Shown one piece after another: positions 25,295 to 33,170 of a DNA stretch of 64,000 nucleotides. The notes beneath the pieces are model-generated. The model did not search any database and had not been told where the DNA came from. It saw nothing but the letters and a program-made list of their open reading frames with translations. Position 1 is the first letter of the stretch; each line of letters starts with the position of its first letter. The position numbers and the translations under genes are program-made. The DNA comes from Pseudonocardia oroxyli (lineage in GTDB: Bacteria > Actinomycetota > Actinomycetes > Mycobacteriales > Pseudonocardiaceae): the NCBI RefSeq assembly GCF_900102195.1, contig NZ_FNBE01000004.1, forward strand, positions 124,001 to 188,000, in the 5' to 3' direction.

Positions 25295-27715
25295 TCAGGA
25301 GTTCTCCTTCTCGGTGAGCAGTCGGTGCAGTACCTCGCCGTGCAGCGGCAGGCGGGTGATCTCGATCCCGTGGGGGGCCAGCGCGTCGGCGACGGCGTTG
25401 GCGTAGGCCACCGGGAAGCTCATGGACGACCCCTCGCCGCAGCCCTTGGCGCCGAGCGGGGTCAGCGGGGACGGGGTCACCACGTGGTCGGTGCGCAGGT
25501 CGAACCCCGCCTCCGCGCTGGTCGGGCACAGGTAGTCGAGGAACGTCGCCGCCGTCGGCTGGCCGGAGTCGGCGTGGGTGAACTCCTCGTAGGCGGCCCC
25601 GCCGAGGCCGTGCACGAGCGCGCCGTACACCTGGCCGTCGAGCAGGGTCTGGTCGAGCACGGTGCCGGCGTCGTGCACCGAGGACACCCGGTCCACGGTG
25701 ATCTCGAGGGTGTCCGGGTCGATCCGGACCGCCACGATCTCGGCCACGAAGCCGTAGCAGAGCGAGGAGTTGATCCGGTCGTCCGCCGTGGCCGCGCGGG
25801 TCTCGCGCGGGGAGAACTCGGCCTCGGCGTAGAGCCGGGCGGGCACGCCGTCCGGCAGCGACGCCGGGTCCCAGTGCACGACGCCTGCGGCGTGCCGGAA
25901 GGCGACCGCGCGGCCGTCCGGGTGCACGACCTTCCCGTCGAGCAGGGTCAGCTCGCCCGGGTCGGCCCCCTCCAGCAGCGTGGCCCCGGCCGCCTTCACC
26001 GTGGCGGCGATGGTGTCCGCGGCCGCGACGACCGCGCTCGTGACGAGCGGCGCGAACCGCGAGGAGTACGACCCGGACGTGACCGTCCACGGGGTCGTCG
26101 CGGTGTCCATGTCGACGACCACCCGCACCTGCTCCAGGGGCAGCCCGAGCCGCTGCGCCGCGACCTTGCGCGCCACCGTGGCGTGGCCCTGCCCCTGCGG
26201 GACCGACCCCAGCAGCACGGTCACGATCCCCTGCAGGTCCACCGACATCCGGACGTGCTCGGTCGAGCCGGACTTGTCCCGGCCCGGCTTGCGCTCCTCG
26301 GCCGGGGTGGCCAGGCCGACGTAGCCGATGTTGGTGCCGGACGGGTCGACGACGAGCGCGGTGCCGATGCCGTAGAAGGCGCCCGCGGCCCGGGCCGCCT
26401 CCCGCCTGCGCTCCAGCTCGGCCAGGTCGGCGTTCTTCACGACCAGGTCCAGCGCCGCGGCGTAGTCACCGGAGTCGTACACGCCCCCGGTCGCCGTCTC
26501 GTGCGGGAACGCCGACACCAGGTTCCGGCGCCGCACCTCGACGACGTCGAGCCCGGTCGCCGCGGCGACCGCGTCCATCAGCCGCTCCAGCCCGAAGTAG
26601 AGCTGCTGGCCGCCGAAGCCCCGGTTCAGCCCGGTCGGCATGGTGTTCGTGACCACGGCGCGGGCCCGGATCTCGACCGCGTCGATGCGGTAGGGCCCGG
26701 TGATGTTGCCGTAGCAGCGGTAGAGCGTGGAGGGTTCCGGCGGGCGCAGGTAGGCGCCGACGTTGTCGATCAGGTCGGTGCGCAGGGCCGTCACGGTGCC
26801 GTCGGCGTCGACGGCGGCCGAGAAGGTCATCGCCCGGTCCGCGCCGGTGGAGCTCGCCATCAGGTGCTCCACGCGGTCCTCGGCCCACCGGACCGGCGTC
26901 CCCGCGTGCTTGGAGGCCAGCGCCATCAGCACGACGTACGGGTAGATGCCCGCCTTGATCCCGAAGCTGCCCCCGATGTCCGCGGGGACGTGCAACCGCA
27001 CCCGAGACGTCGGGATCCCGAGCGCGCCCGCCATGACCGGGACCATCGAGAACGGTCCGTGGAAGTTCGCCCAGCACTCCACCGACGGGCCGCCGTCGCC
27101 CTCGAGCCACTGGGCGATCACGGAGTAGCACTCCATCGGCACCGAGGAGTAGCGGGGGAAGTCGTAGCGGCCGGTCACCACGTGCGCGGCGTCCCGGAAC
27201 CGCTCCTCCACCGGGCCGAACGAGAAGGTGCGGTCGGTGGCGACGTTCGACCCGGCGTCCTCGTGCAGCAGCGGGGCGTCCGGTTCCAGCGCGGCGCGCG
27301 CCGCCGTGACGGCGCCCAGCTCCTCGTACTCCACGGCGACCAGCTCGGCGGCGTCCTCGGCGACGTAGCGGTCCGAGGCGACGACGACGGCGATCGGCTC
27401 GCCGACGAAGCGCACCTTGTCCACGCCGGTGGGCAGGTACGGCATCACCGCGCCGGTCGACAGGGGGAAGGGCCGCAGCGCGGCGCGCACCTCCTCCGGG
27501 CCGATCACCGCCGCCACCCCCGGGTGGGCCCGGGCGCGGCTCAGGTCGACCGAGCGCAGCCGGGCGTGCGGACGGGTGGACCGCACGACGGTGGCGACCA
27601 GCGTGCCGGGCAGCGGGTCCAGGTCGTCGAGGAACGCGCCCCGACCGGTCACCAGCGCGGCGTCCTCGTCCCGGCTGGGGACCCAGGTGCGGGTGGCCTC
27701 CACGACATCAGACAC
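25295..27715 (-). CDS. molybdopterin-binding subunit of xanthine dehydrogenase-family enzyme
   Basis: 806 residues, CoxL/XDH large subunit binding the Mo-pterin cytosine dinucleotide cofactor. VTGRGAFLDDLDPLPGTLVA, GGSFGIKAGIYPYVVLMALA and the active-site loop near residue 361 are visible. The catalytic Glu is in GAKGCGEGSSMSFP (about 758). The loop reads LNRGFGGQQ, not the AYRCSFR of true CO dehydrogenase nor the AYRGAGR of the common form II, so CO is not the substrate. It probably hydroxylates an aromatic or aldehyde carbon. It overlaps the ligase gene by 8 bp. Confidence 0.93.
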   Translation of the reverse strand: MSDVVEATRTWVPSRDEDAALVTGRGAFLDDLDPLPGTLVATVVRSTRPHARLRSVDLSRARAHPGVAAVIGPEEVRAALRPFPLSTGAVMPYLPTGVDKVRFVGEPIAVVVASDRYVAEDAAELVAVEYEELGAVTAARAALEPDAPLLHEDAGSNVATDRTFSFGPVEERFRDAAHVVTGRYDFPRYSSVPMECYSVIAQWLEGDGGPSVECWANFHGPFSMVPVMAGALGIPTSRVRLHVPADIGGSFGIKAGIYPYVVLMALASKHAGTPVRWAEDRVEHLMASSTGADRAMTFSAAVDADGTVTALRTDLIDNVGAYLRPPEPSTLYRCYGNITGPYRIDAVEIRARAVVTNTMPTGLNRGFGGQQLYFGLERLMDAVAAATGLDVVEVRRRNLVSAFPHETATGGVYDSGDYAAALDLVVKNADLAELERRREAARAAGAFYGIGTALVVDPSGTNIGYVGLATPAEERKPGRDKSGSTEHVRMSVDLQGIVTVLLGSVPQGQGHATVARKVAAQRLGLPLEQVRVVVDMDTATTPWTVTSGSYSSRFAPLVTSAVVAAADTIAATVKAAGATLLEGADPGELTLLDGKVVHPDGRAVAFRHAAGVVHWDPASLPDGVPARLYAEAEFSPRETRAATADDRINSSLCYGFVAEIVAVRIDPDTLEITVDRVSSVHDAGTVLDQTLLDGQVYGALVHGLGGAAYEEFTHADSGQPTAATFLDYLCPTSAEAGFDLRTDHVVTPSPLTPLGAKGCGEGSSMSFPVAYANAVADALAPHGIEITRLPLHGEVLHRLLTEKENS

Positions 27716-29219
27716 GTGCTTCTCCCCTCAGGTCGTACTCGCCCGCGACGAGCGTGCGGCGCAGCGTCTTGCCGACCCCGGAGCGCGGGATCGAGTCGAC
27801 GGCGATCACCCGCTTCGGCCGCTTCAGCGACGGCAGCTCCTGCCGCGCCCAGGCCAGCGCCTGCTCGGCGGTGGCCAGCGGGTCGGCGCCGCGGACGGGG
27901 ACCACGAACGCGGTCACCGCGTGCCCCCAGCGCTCGTCGGGCAGCCCGACCACGCAGACGTCGTCGATCGCGGGACACCGGGCCAGGACCGATTCGATCT
28001 CGTCCGGGTAGATGTTCTCGCCACCGGAGTTGATCATGTCGTCGGTGCGCCCGGAGACCCACAGGTCGCCGTCCTCGTCGGCGATCGCGAGATCACCGGT
28101 GTGGTACCACCCGTCCCGGATGGCCTTGGTGTTCGCGTCCGGCCGGTTCCAGTAGCCGCCGAAGGCCTCGGGCGAGGCCATCGAGACGATCACCTGGCCC
28201 TGCGCCCCGCGCTCGACCTCCTCGTCGACCGGGGCGCCCGCGTCCGGGGCGATCAGCCGCACCCGGGAGAACAGCCCGGCCCGGCCCGCGCAGCCGGGCT
28301 TGGCGGCGACGTCCGGCCCGATGGTGAAGGTGTAGATCTCGGTCGAGCCGAAGTGGTTGACGAACGAGGCGGGTGCCACCTGCTCGACCAGCTTCTCGGC
28401 CAGCGACGGGGTCATGGCGGCCCCGGCGTAGGCCAGGTTGTCCAGCGCCCGGGCGTCGCCGAGCCTGCCCGTGCGCAGCAGCGACCAGTAGATCGTCGGC
28501 ACCAGGTACAGGGAGCCGATCCGTTCGTCGAGGATCAGCTGCATCGACTCGTCGGCGTCGAACGCGGGCTGACCGACCCAGGTGCCGCCGACGACGATGG
28601 AGGCGAGCAGGGTGCGCAGGCCCATCGTGTGGAACAGCGGCATCACCCCGAGGGTCGGGACGCCCTGGCGCTGCCGGGTCTGCATCACGTGCGCGACCGC
28701 CGCGAGGTGCTCGGCGCGGTGGGTGCGCGGCACGCCCTTCGGCTTCCCGGTGGTGCCCGAGGTGTACAGCATCACGCTGACGTCCTCGTCCGCCGGGACG
28801 ACGCAGGTCGGGCTGTCGAGCCGCTCCGCGAGCGCGTCGACGGCCGCCACCTCGCGCAGCAGGTCACCCCGGCCGGAGGCCGCGACCCGCTCGGCGTGCG
28901 CGGCGTCCGCGACCACCAGGCGGACGTCGGCGTCGCCCAGGCAGTAGCCGAGCTCCTCGGTCCCGAAGCGGGTCGAGAGCGGCACCGAGACCGCACCGAG
29001 CTTCTGCACGGCCAGGTGCAGGCTCGCGAGCTGCTCGCCGCCGTGCATCACCAGGCCGACCCGCGCCCCCCGCTCCACACCGAGGCTCCGCAGGGCCCCG
29101 GCCAGCCGGTCGGTCCGCGCGTCCCACTCCCGGTAGGTGAGCCACCGGCCGGTCCCCCGCACCGCGGGCCGGTCGGGGTTGCGCTCGACCGCCCACCGAA
29201 GCGTCGTCACCAGGTCCAT
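27708..29219 (-). CDS. AMP-dependent CoA ligase (aryl- or acyl-CoA synthetase)
   Basis: 503 residues from ATG 29219. Converts a carboxylic acid, ATP and CoA to acyl-CoA via an acyl-adenylate. SVMLYTSGTTGKPKGVPRTH is the P-loop-like A3 motif. NHFGSTEIYTF, GWYHTGDLAIADEDGDLWVSGR and the C-terminal GVGKTLRR with the catalytic Lys complete the ANL fold. First gene of the leftward operon and divergent from a PadR regulator. In view of the BenE transporter and pobA, an aromatic acid is the most likely substrate. An in-frame frame extension upstream lacks a start with a ribosome site. Confidence 0.92.
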   Translation of the reverse strand: MDLVTTLRWAVERNPDRPAVRGTGRWLTYREWDARTDRLAGALRSLGVERGARVGLVMHGGEQLASLHLAVQKLGAVSVPLSTRFGTEELGYCLGDADVRLVVADAAHAERVAASGRGDLLREVAAVDALAERLDSPTCVVPADEDVSVMLYTSGTTGKPKGVPRTHRAEHLAAVAHVMQTRQRQGVPTLGVMPLFHTMGLRTLLASIVVGGTWVGQPAFDADESMQLILDERIGSLYLVPTIYWSLLRTGRLGDARALDNLAYAGAAMTPSLAEKLVEQVAPASFVNHFGSTEIYTFTIGPDVAAKPGCAGRAGLFSRVRLIAPDAGAPVDEEVERGAQGQVIVSMASPEAFGGYWNRPDANTKAIRDGWYHTGDLAIADEDGDLWVSGRTDDMINSGGENIYPDEIESVLARCPAIDDVCVVGLPDERWGHAVTAFVVPVRGADPLATAEQALAWARQELPSLKRPKRVIAVDSIPRSGVGKTLRRTLVAGEYDLRGEARV

Positions 29220-29240
29220 GCGACCCCCTCGTCGTCGTAC

Positions 29241-29253
29241 GTCTGTTTCAGAC
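29241..29253. promoter_or_regulatory. GTCTG-TTT-CAGAC operator candidate
   Basis: Perfect 5-3-5 inverted repeat in the 186-bp divergent region between the CoA ligase operon and padR. It is flanked by TACGT on both sides (29238-29242 and 29256-29260). Likely binding region for the adjacent PadR regulator; inference from position and symmetry. Confidence 0.45.
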
Positions 29254-29405
29254 CATACGTTTCGGACTGTCAGAAGGGAAGCCCGGGGTCCGGTCCTCCG
29301 GGGCGGCGCCACCCACGCGTGACTGGGTCGCCGAGTTCGGCGCTAAACCTTCCGGTACGGGGCACTAGAGTCCGCGATGCGCCGGCCGGCACGAGAGGAG
29401 AGCCG

Positions 29406-29972
29406 ATGCGACTGTCCACGACCTCGTACCTGGTCCTGGGGATGATCGCGTTGCGTGGGCCCTCGACGCCGTACGACCTCAAGCGGGCGATCAGCCGCTC
29501 CGTCGGCTACTTCTGGCACTTCCCCCACGCGCAGCTGTACTCCGAACCGGACCGGCTCGCCGAGGCGGGCCTGCTCGCCCTGGACACCGAGGACGGCGGA
29601 CGGCGCCGCAAGACCTACTCGCTGACCGACGAGGGTCGCGCCGCGCTGCGGGACTGGCTCGCGGCACCGACCCCCGAGCACTTCGAGATGCGAGACGTCG
29701 CCGAGCTCAAGCTGTTCTTCAACGAGGCGGGTTCCCCGGACGACGTCCCGAAGCTCGCCCGCGAGCAGATCCGCCAGCACGAGACCCGGATCGCCGACTA
29801 CGAGGACATGGTCGCCCGGCACGGCCGGGAGCAGTGGGCCGAGCCGCGCATGATCACCCTCGAGCTGGGACTGGAGATGGAGCACGCCGCCCTGCGGTTC
29901 TGGACCGCCCTGGCCGCCGACGATCTCGACGGGCTCCGCCGGGAGCGGGCCGACCGCGATCCCCGGCGCTGA
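29406..29972 (+). CDS. PadR family transcriptional regulator
   Basis: 188 residues, ATG 29406. The winged HTH (YLVLGMIALRGPSTPYDLKRAI, then HAQLYSEPDRLAEAGLL and RRRKTYSLTDEGRAAL) is the PadR DNA-binding domain. A helical C-terminal dimerisation region follows (about 95-180, VirR/AphA-like). The founding PadR controls phenolic acid decarboxylase in response to phenolic acids. Divergent placement from the aryl-CoA ligase/Mo-hydroxylase operon and upstream of pobA makes it the likely sensor of the cluster. Confidence 0.92.
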   Translation: MRLSTTSYLVLGMIALRGPSTPYDLKRAISRSVGYFWHFPHAQLYSEPDRLAEAGLLALDTEDGGRRRKTYSLTDEGRAALRDWLAAPTPEHFEMRDVAELKLFFNEAGSPDDVPKLAREQIRQHETRIADYEDMVARHGREQWAEPRMITLELGLEMEHAALRFWTALAADDLDGLRRERADRDPRR

Positions 29973-30029
29973 CGGGCCCGGTCACCCGACGCGCCCGCGA
30001 GCGCGGTGGCCACGTGCACGACCGGATCG

Positions 30030-30265
30030 CCTGCGGGCCCGGTTCGCCGAGATCGAGCCGCAGGCGGACGTCGCGATCGAGCGCCGCTTCGCCCACACCT
30101 GGCGGGGGCACGTCTACCAGGCCGAGGGCGTGGTGCTCGCCCGCGCGGTGGCCGAGGACCTGGGTGTCTCCAGCATGATCGTGCACACCCGCGCCGGGCA
30201 CGACTCCACCCTCGCCCGCATGCTCGACGGCGCCCTCACCCCCGATCCCCGGAGCCGACCGCCGG
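30030..30265 (+). pseudogene. remnant resembling M20 amidase/carbamoylase C-terminus
   Basis: In one frame the stretch reads RLRARFAEIEPQADVAIERR, then VYQAEGVVLARAVAEDLG and SSMIVHTRAGHDSTLARM. AGHDST resembles the active-site region of Zn-dependent hydantoinase/carbamoylase (M20) family enzymes near their C-terminus. There is no start, no N-terminal domain and no continuation. It is probably a decayed fragment left between padR and pobA. Assignment is by eye and weak. Confidence 0.35.
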
Positions 30266-30330
30266 TCTCGTCTTCCACCGAGTGGAAGGATCGGCTGGTC
30301 CCTCCGCGGACCTCCTGCGATCGTGGCCGC

Positions 30331-31506
30331 ATGCGTACCCAGGTCGCCATCGTCGGCGCAGGTCCGGCCGGTCTGCTCCTCTCCCACCTCCTCGACCGGG
30401 CCGGGGTCGAGTCCGTGATCGTCGAGACCCGCTCGCGCGCGTACGTCGAGGCGCGCATCCGGGCGGGGATCCTCGAGCAGTCGACCGTCGACCTGCTCCA
30501 CGAGGTGGGGCTGGGCGCGCGCCTGGCGGCCGAGGGCGACGAGCACCGCGGGATCTACCTGCAGTGGCCCGGCGAGCGGCACCACCTCGACTTCGTCGAC
30601 CTGGTCGGGCGGAGCGTGACCGTGTACGGCCAGACCGAGGTCACCAAGGACCTCGGCCGGGCCCGGGAGGCCGCGGGCCAGGAGATCCGGTACGAGGTCA
30701 CCGACACGGCCGTGCACGACATCGAGACCGACCACCCGTACGTCACCTTCACCGGCCCGGACGGCACCGCCGAGCGGCTCGACGCCGACGTGGTCGTCGG
30801 CTGCGACGGCTCGTTCGGCCCGTGTCGCGCCGCCGTCCCGGACAGCGCGAAGCAGTCGTGGGAGCGGGCCTACCCGTACTCCTGGCTGGGCGTGCTGGCG
30901 GACGTCGCACCGTCCACCGACGAGCTGATCTACGCCTGGCACCCGGACGGCTTCGCGATGCACTCCATGCGCTCCGCCACCGTGTCCCGTCTCTACCTGC
31001 AGGTTCCGAACGGCACCGACATCGCGGACTGGTCCGACGACCGGATCTGGGACGGGCTCGCCACCCGGCTGGGCCACGGCGAGAACGGGTGGACGCTGAC
31101 CCCCGGACCCCTCACCGAGAAGTCCGTGCTCCCGATGCGCAGCTTCGTGCAGCAGCCGATGCGCCACGGCCGGCTGTTCCTGGCGGGCGACGCCGCGCAC
31201 ATCGTGCCGCCCACGGGCGCGAAGGGCCTGAACCTCGCGGTCGCGGACGTCGCGATGCTCGCCCCCGCGCTCGCCGCCCTGCTCCGGGACAAGGAGCCCG
31301 CGCTCGCCGACGCCTACTCGGACGCGGCGCTGCGCCGGGTGTGGCGCTGCACGCACTTCTCCTGGTGGATGACGACCATGCTGCACCAGTCCGGGGACCC
31401 GTTCGACGCCCAGCTGCAGCTGTCCCAGCTCCGCTGGGTCGCCCAGAGCACCGCCGGGAGGACCGGGCTGGCGGAGAACTACGCGGGCCTGCCCATCGGG
31501 TTCTGA
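30331..31506 (+). CDS. pobA: 4-hydroxybenzoate 3-monooxygenase
   Basis: 391 residues, close to the 394 of the Pseudomonas enzyme. Class A flavoprotein that hydroxylates 4-hydroxybenzoate to protocatechuate with NAD(P)H and O2. VAIVGAGPAGLLLSHLLDRAG is the FAD GxGxxG. ARIRAGILEQSTVDLL, DVVVGCDGSFGPCRAAVP and GDAAHIVPPTGAKGLNLAVAD are PobA-specific. In the N-terminal part, VETRSRAYVEARIRAGILE matches PobA closely. It feeds the beta-ketoadipate pathway, whose pca genes are not in the window. The regulator that often accompanies it survives only as a fragment downstream. Confidence 0.96.
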   Translation: MRTQVAIVGAGPAGLLLSHLLDRAGVESVIVETRSRAYVEARIRAGILEQSTVDLLHEVGLGARLAAEGDEHRGIYLQWPGERHHLDFVDLVGRSVTVYGQTEVTKDLGRAREAAGQEIRYEVTDTAVHDIETDHPYVTFTGPDGTAERLDADVVVGCDGSFGPCRAAVPDSAKQSWERAYPYSWLGVLADVAPSTDELIYAWHPDGFAMHSMRSATVSRLYLQVPNGTDIADWSDDRIWDGLATRLGHGENGWTLTPGPLTEKSVLPMRSFVQQPMRHGRLFLAGDAAHIVPPTGAKGLNLAVADVAMLAPALAALLRDKEPALADAYSDAALRRVWRCTHFSWWMTTMLHQSGDPFDAQLQLSQLRWVAQSTAGRTGLAENYAGLPIGF

Positions 31507-31538
31507 ACGCCCCCTCCCCGCGTACCCTGCCCAGGTCA

Positions 31539-31700
31539 GGGCAGCTCGCGCGGGCCCGCCGGGACGGCTACGCCGAGACGGTCGAGGAGATGAGCCCGGG
31601 AGCCTGCTCCGTCGCCGTCCCCGTCCACCTGACGGGCGGGGCCGGCTCCCGGAGCTCGGTGGTGGCCGCCCTCCTGCAGGACCCTCCACCAAGCGGGTGA
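31539..31700 (+). pseudogene. remnant of IclR-type regulator effector domain
   Basis: The frame ending at 31700 reads QLARARRDGYAETVEEMSPG and then ACSVAVPVHLTGGAGSR. This matches the conserved IclR effector-domain pattern (RxxGYA...EE...G...VAxPV). The HTH and most of the domain are missing, and the end does not resemble an IclR C-terminus. PobR/PcaU-type IclR proteins commonly sit beside pobA, so this is probably the decayed native regulator. Confidence 0.5.
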
Positions 31701-31810
31701 TCACTGGCCGAGCTCGTCGCCGGTAGCGAGCCGGCGGACCACGACGCTCGACGGGTGGCGCGTCTGACGGATCACCGCGCATCCCCAGTCTCGGAGGCGA
31801 CCATGCGGGT

Positions 31811-31882
31811 GGGCGCGACAGGACTCGAACCTGCGACCGCCTGGGTGTAAACCAGGAGCTCTTCCAGCTGAGCTACACGCCC
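31811..31882 (-). tRNA. tRNA-Val (anticodon UAC)
   Basis: 72-nt cloverleaf on the minus strand. Acceptor GGGCGTG pairs with CGCGCCC (one G-U), the D arm is GCTC/GAGC, the anticodon stem is CTGGG/CCCAG-type around TTTACAC with anticodon TAC, and the T arm GCAGGTTCGAGTCCTGT has the TTCGA loop. No CCA is encoded, as is usual in actinobacteria. Confidence 0.95.
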
Positions 31883-32009
31883 GGGTGCCTTTCGGCGTTC
31901 CTCACGGTACAACGCTGCGGGGCAGCCCTGTCACGAGCTGCGGATGCACGACCGTTGCGTCGGGCATCCGCAGCTCGGCGACAGCGGCACGCCTGCAGGC
32001 TCCGCGGCA

Positions 32010-32468
32010 CTACAGCGCCGCGATGGCCTTCTTCCAGGCGTCCTGGTCGCGGGGCTCGCCGGGGCCGTTGACCTCGGCGAACGCGACCTTGCCCGCGGTG
32101 TCCACGAGGAAGGTGCCGCGGACGGCCATGCCCGCGGTCTCGTTGAACACGCCGTACGCCTTCGCCGTCTCACCGTGCGGCCAGAAGTCCGACAGCAGCG
32201 GGAAGGTGTAGTTCTCCGCGGTGGCCCACGCCTTCAGCGCGAAGGTCGGGTCCGTGGAGACGGCGAGGACCTGCACCGCGTCGTTCTGGAACGTCGAGAT
32301 GTCGTCCCGCACGGTGCACAGCTCGCCGGTGCAGATGCCGGAGAACGCGAAGGGGTAGAACACGACCAGGACGGCCTTGTCGCCGCGGAACGACGACAGG
32401 GTCACGTCCTGCTTGTCCTGGTCCTTCAGGGTGAAGTCGGGGGCCTGCGCCCCCACCTCGACGGACAT
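32010..32468 (-). CDS. peroxiredoxin (AhpE/BCP-like)
   Basis: 152-residue thioredoxin-fold peroxidase reducing hydroperoxides. The peroxidatic Cys46 is in YPFAFSGICTGELC (motif P-x3-S/T-x2-C). M. tuberculosis AhpE is a 1-Cys enzyme at this locus; here Cys51 lies five residues on, in the BCP-type resolving position, so an atypical 2-Cys mechanism is possible. The location beside DUF3052 and aceE matches the order Rv2238c (ahpE)-Rv2239c-aceE. Cytosolic, no signal peptide. Confidence 0.92.
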   Translation of the reverse strand: MSVEVGAQAPDFTLKDQDKQDVTLSSFRGDKAVLVVFYPFAFSGICTGELCTVRDDISTFQNDAVQVLAVSTDPTFALKAWATAENYTFPLLSDFWPHGETAKAYGVFNETAGMAVRGTFLVDTAGKVAFAEVNGPGEPRDQDAWKKAIAAL

Positions 32469-32509
32469 GGGTTCTCCTTCGGCACGATCGGGGGTCTTCC
32501 CCGGTCAGC

Positions 32510-32947
32510 CTAGGCCGGCGGCCGCTTCCGGGCGGCCTTCGGTGGCACGAGGCGCGCCCCGACCCAGTCCCCGAGGGTGACGTTGGAGGTCTGCGCGAGG
32601 CCCGCGGTGGGCGCGGCCTCGGCGATCTCGCTCGGCTCCAGGTGGCCCGGCCGCCCCGTCTTGGGGGTGAGGACCCAGATGGTGCCCTCGTCGGCCATCA
32701 TCCCGCGCGCGTCCACGAGGGTGTCGACGAGATCGCCGTCCCCCTCGCGGAACCACAGCAGGACGACGTCGATGACTTCTTGGGCGTCCTCGTCGAGGAC
32801 GTCCTCACCGGTGACGTCCTCGACGGCTTCGCGCACCGCCTCGTCGACGTCGGAGTCGTATCCCAGTTCCTGGACGACTTGGCCCGGCTCGATGCCGAGC
32901 TTGCCGGCGATGTCGGACGTGCGTCCGGCATCTTCCGCGGCGACCAC
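32510..32947 (-). CDS. DUF3052 domain protein
   Basis: 145 residues from GTG 32947, preceded by AGAGG. The acidic protein has the DUF3052 pattern: [21 protein letters not shown], then [20 protein letters not shown] and [21 protein letters not shown]. Restricted to actinobacteria, with no established function. It is conserved beside ahpE and aceE across the phylum, transcribed divergently from aceE, with its end 41 bp upstream of the peroxiredoxin gene, so those two probably form a unit. Confidence 0.9.
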   Translation of the reverse strand: MVAAEDAGRTSDIAGKLGIEPGQVVQELGYDSDVDEAVREAVEDVTGEDVLDEDAQEVIDVVLLWFREGDGDLVDTLVDARGMMADEGTIWVLTPKTGRPGHLEPSEIAEAAPTAGLAQTSNVTLGDWVGARLVPPKAARKRPPA

Positions 32948-32999
32948 GCGTGCACCTCTTTCCCTGTCGGTGGCGGCACACCACTGCGCCGCCGAAGAC

Positions 33000-33026
33000 C
33001 GTGTTCGGATGCGGAATCCGAACACG
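33000..33026. promoter_or_regulatory. 11-5-11 inverted repeat between DUF3052 and aceE
   Basis: Arms 33000-33010 and 33016-33026 (core GTGTTCGGAT / ATCCGAACAC) around GCGGA, in the 223-bp divergent promoter region, 53 bp from the DUF3052 start and 145 bp from the aceE start. Perfect symmetry of this size suggests a dimeric regulator operator controlling pyruvate dehydrogenase expression. The regulator is unidentified. Confidence 0.5.
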
Positions 33027-33170
33027 ACCGCACTGCCCTGCGCAACCGTCGTACCGACTTCGCGCCGAGAGGGGCACGATAGAGCGCATCGGCCGTGTCC
33101 CCGTCGCGCACCGCGGCAACGACGCGAGCAGACTGCACCGAACCATGTCCGAGCCACGCAGGGAGACCCC

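Noticed and set aside
25295..27715. Aerobic CO dehydrogenase (CoxL)
   Set aside because: The active-site loop lacks the AYRCSFR motif and reads LNRGFGGQQ; the gene neighbours are aromatic or CoA-linked, not coxDEF maturation genes.
31811..31882. tRNA-Val as attachment site of a genomic island
   Set aside because: No integrase and no repeat of the tRNA 3' end were seen within the window; the downstream genes are conserved core genes.
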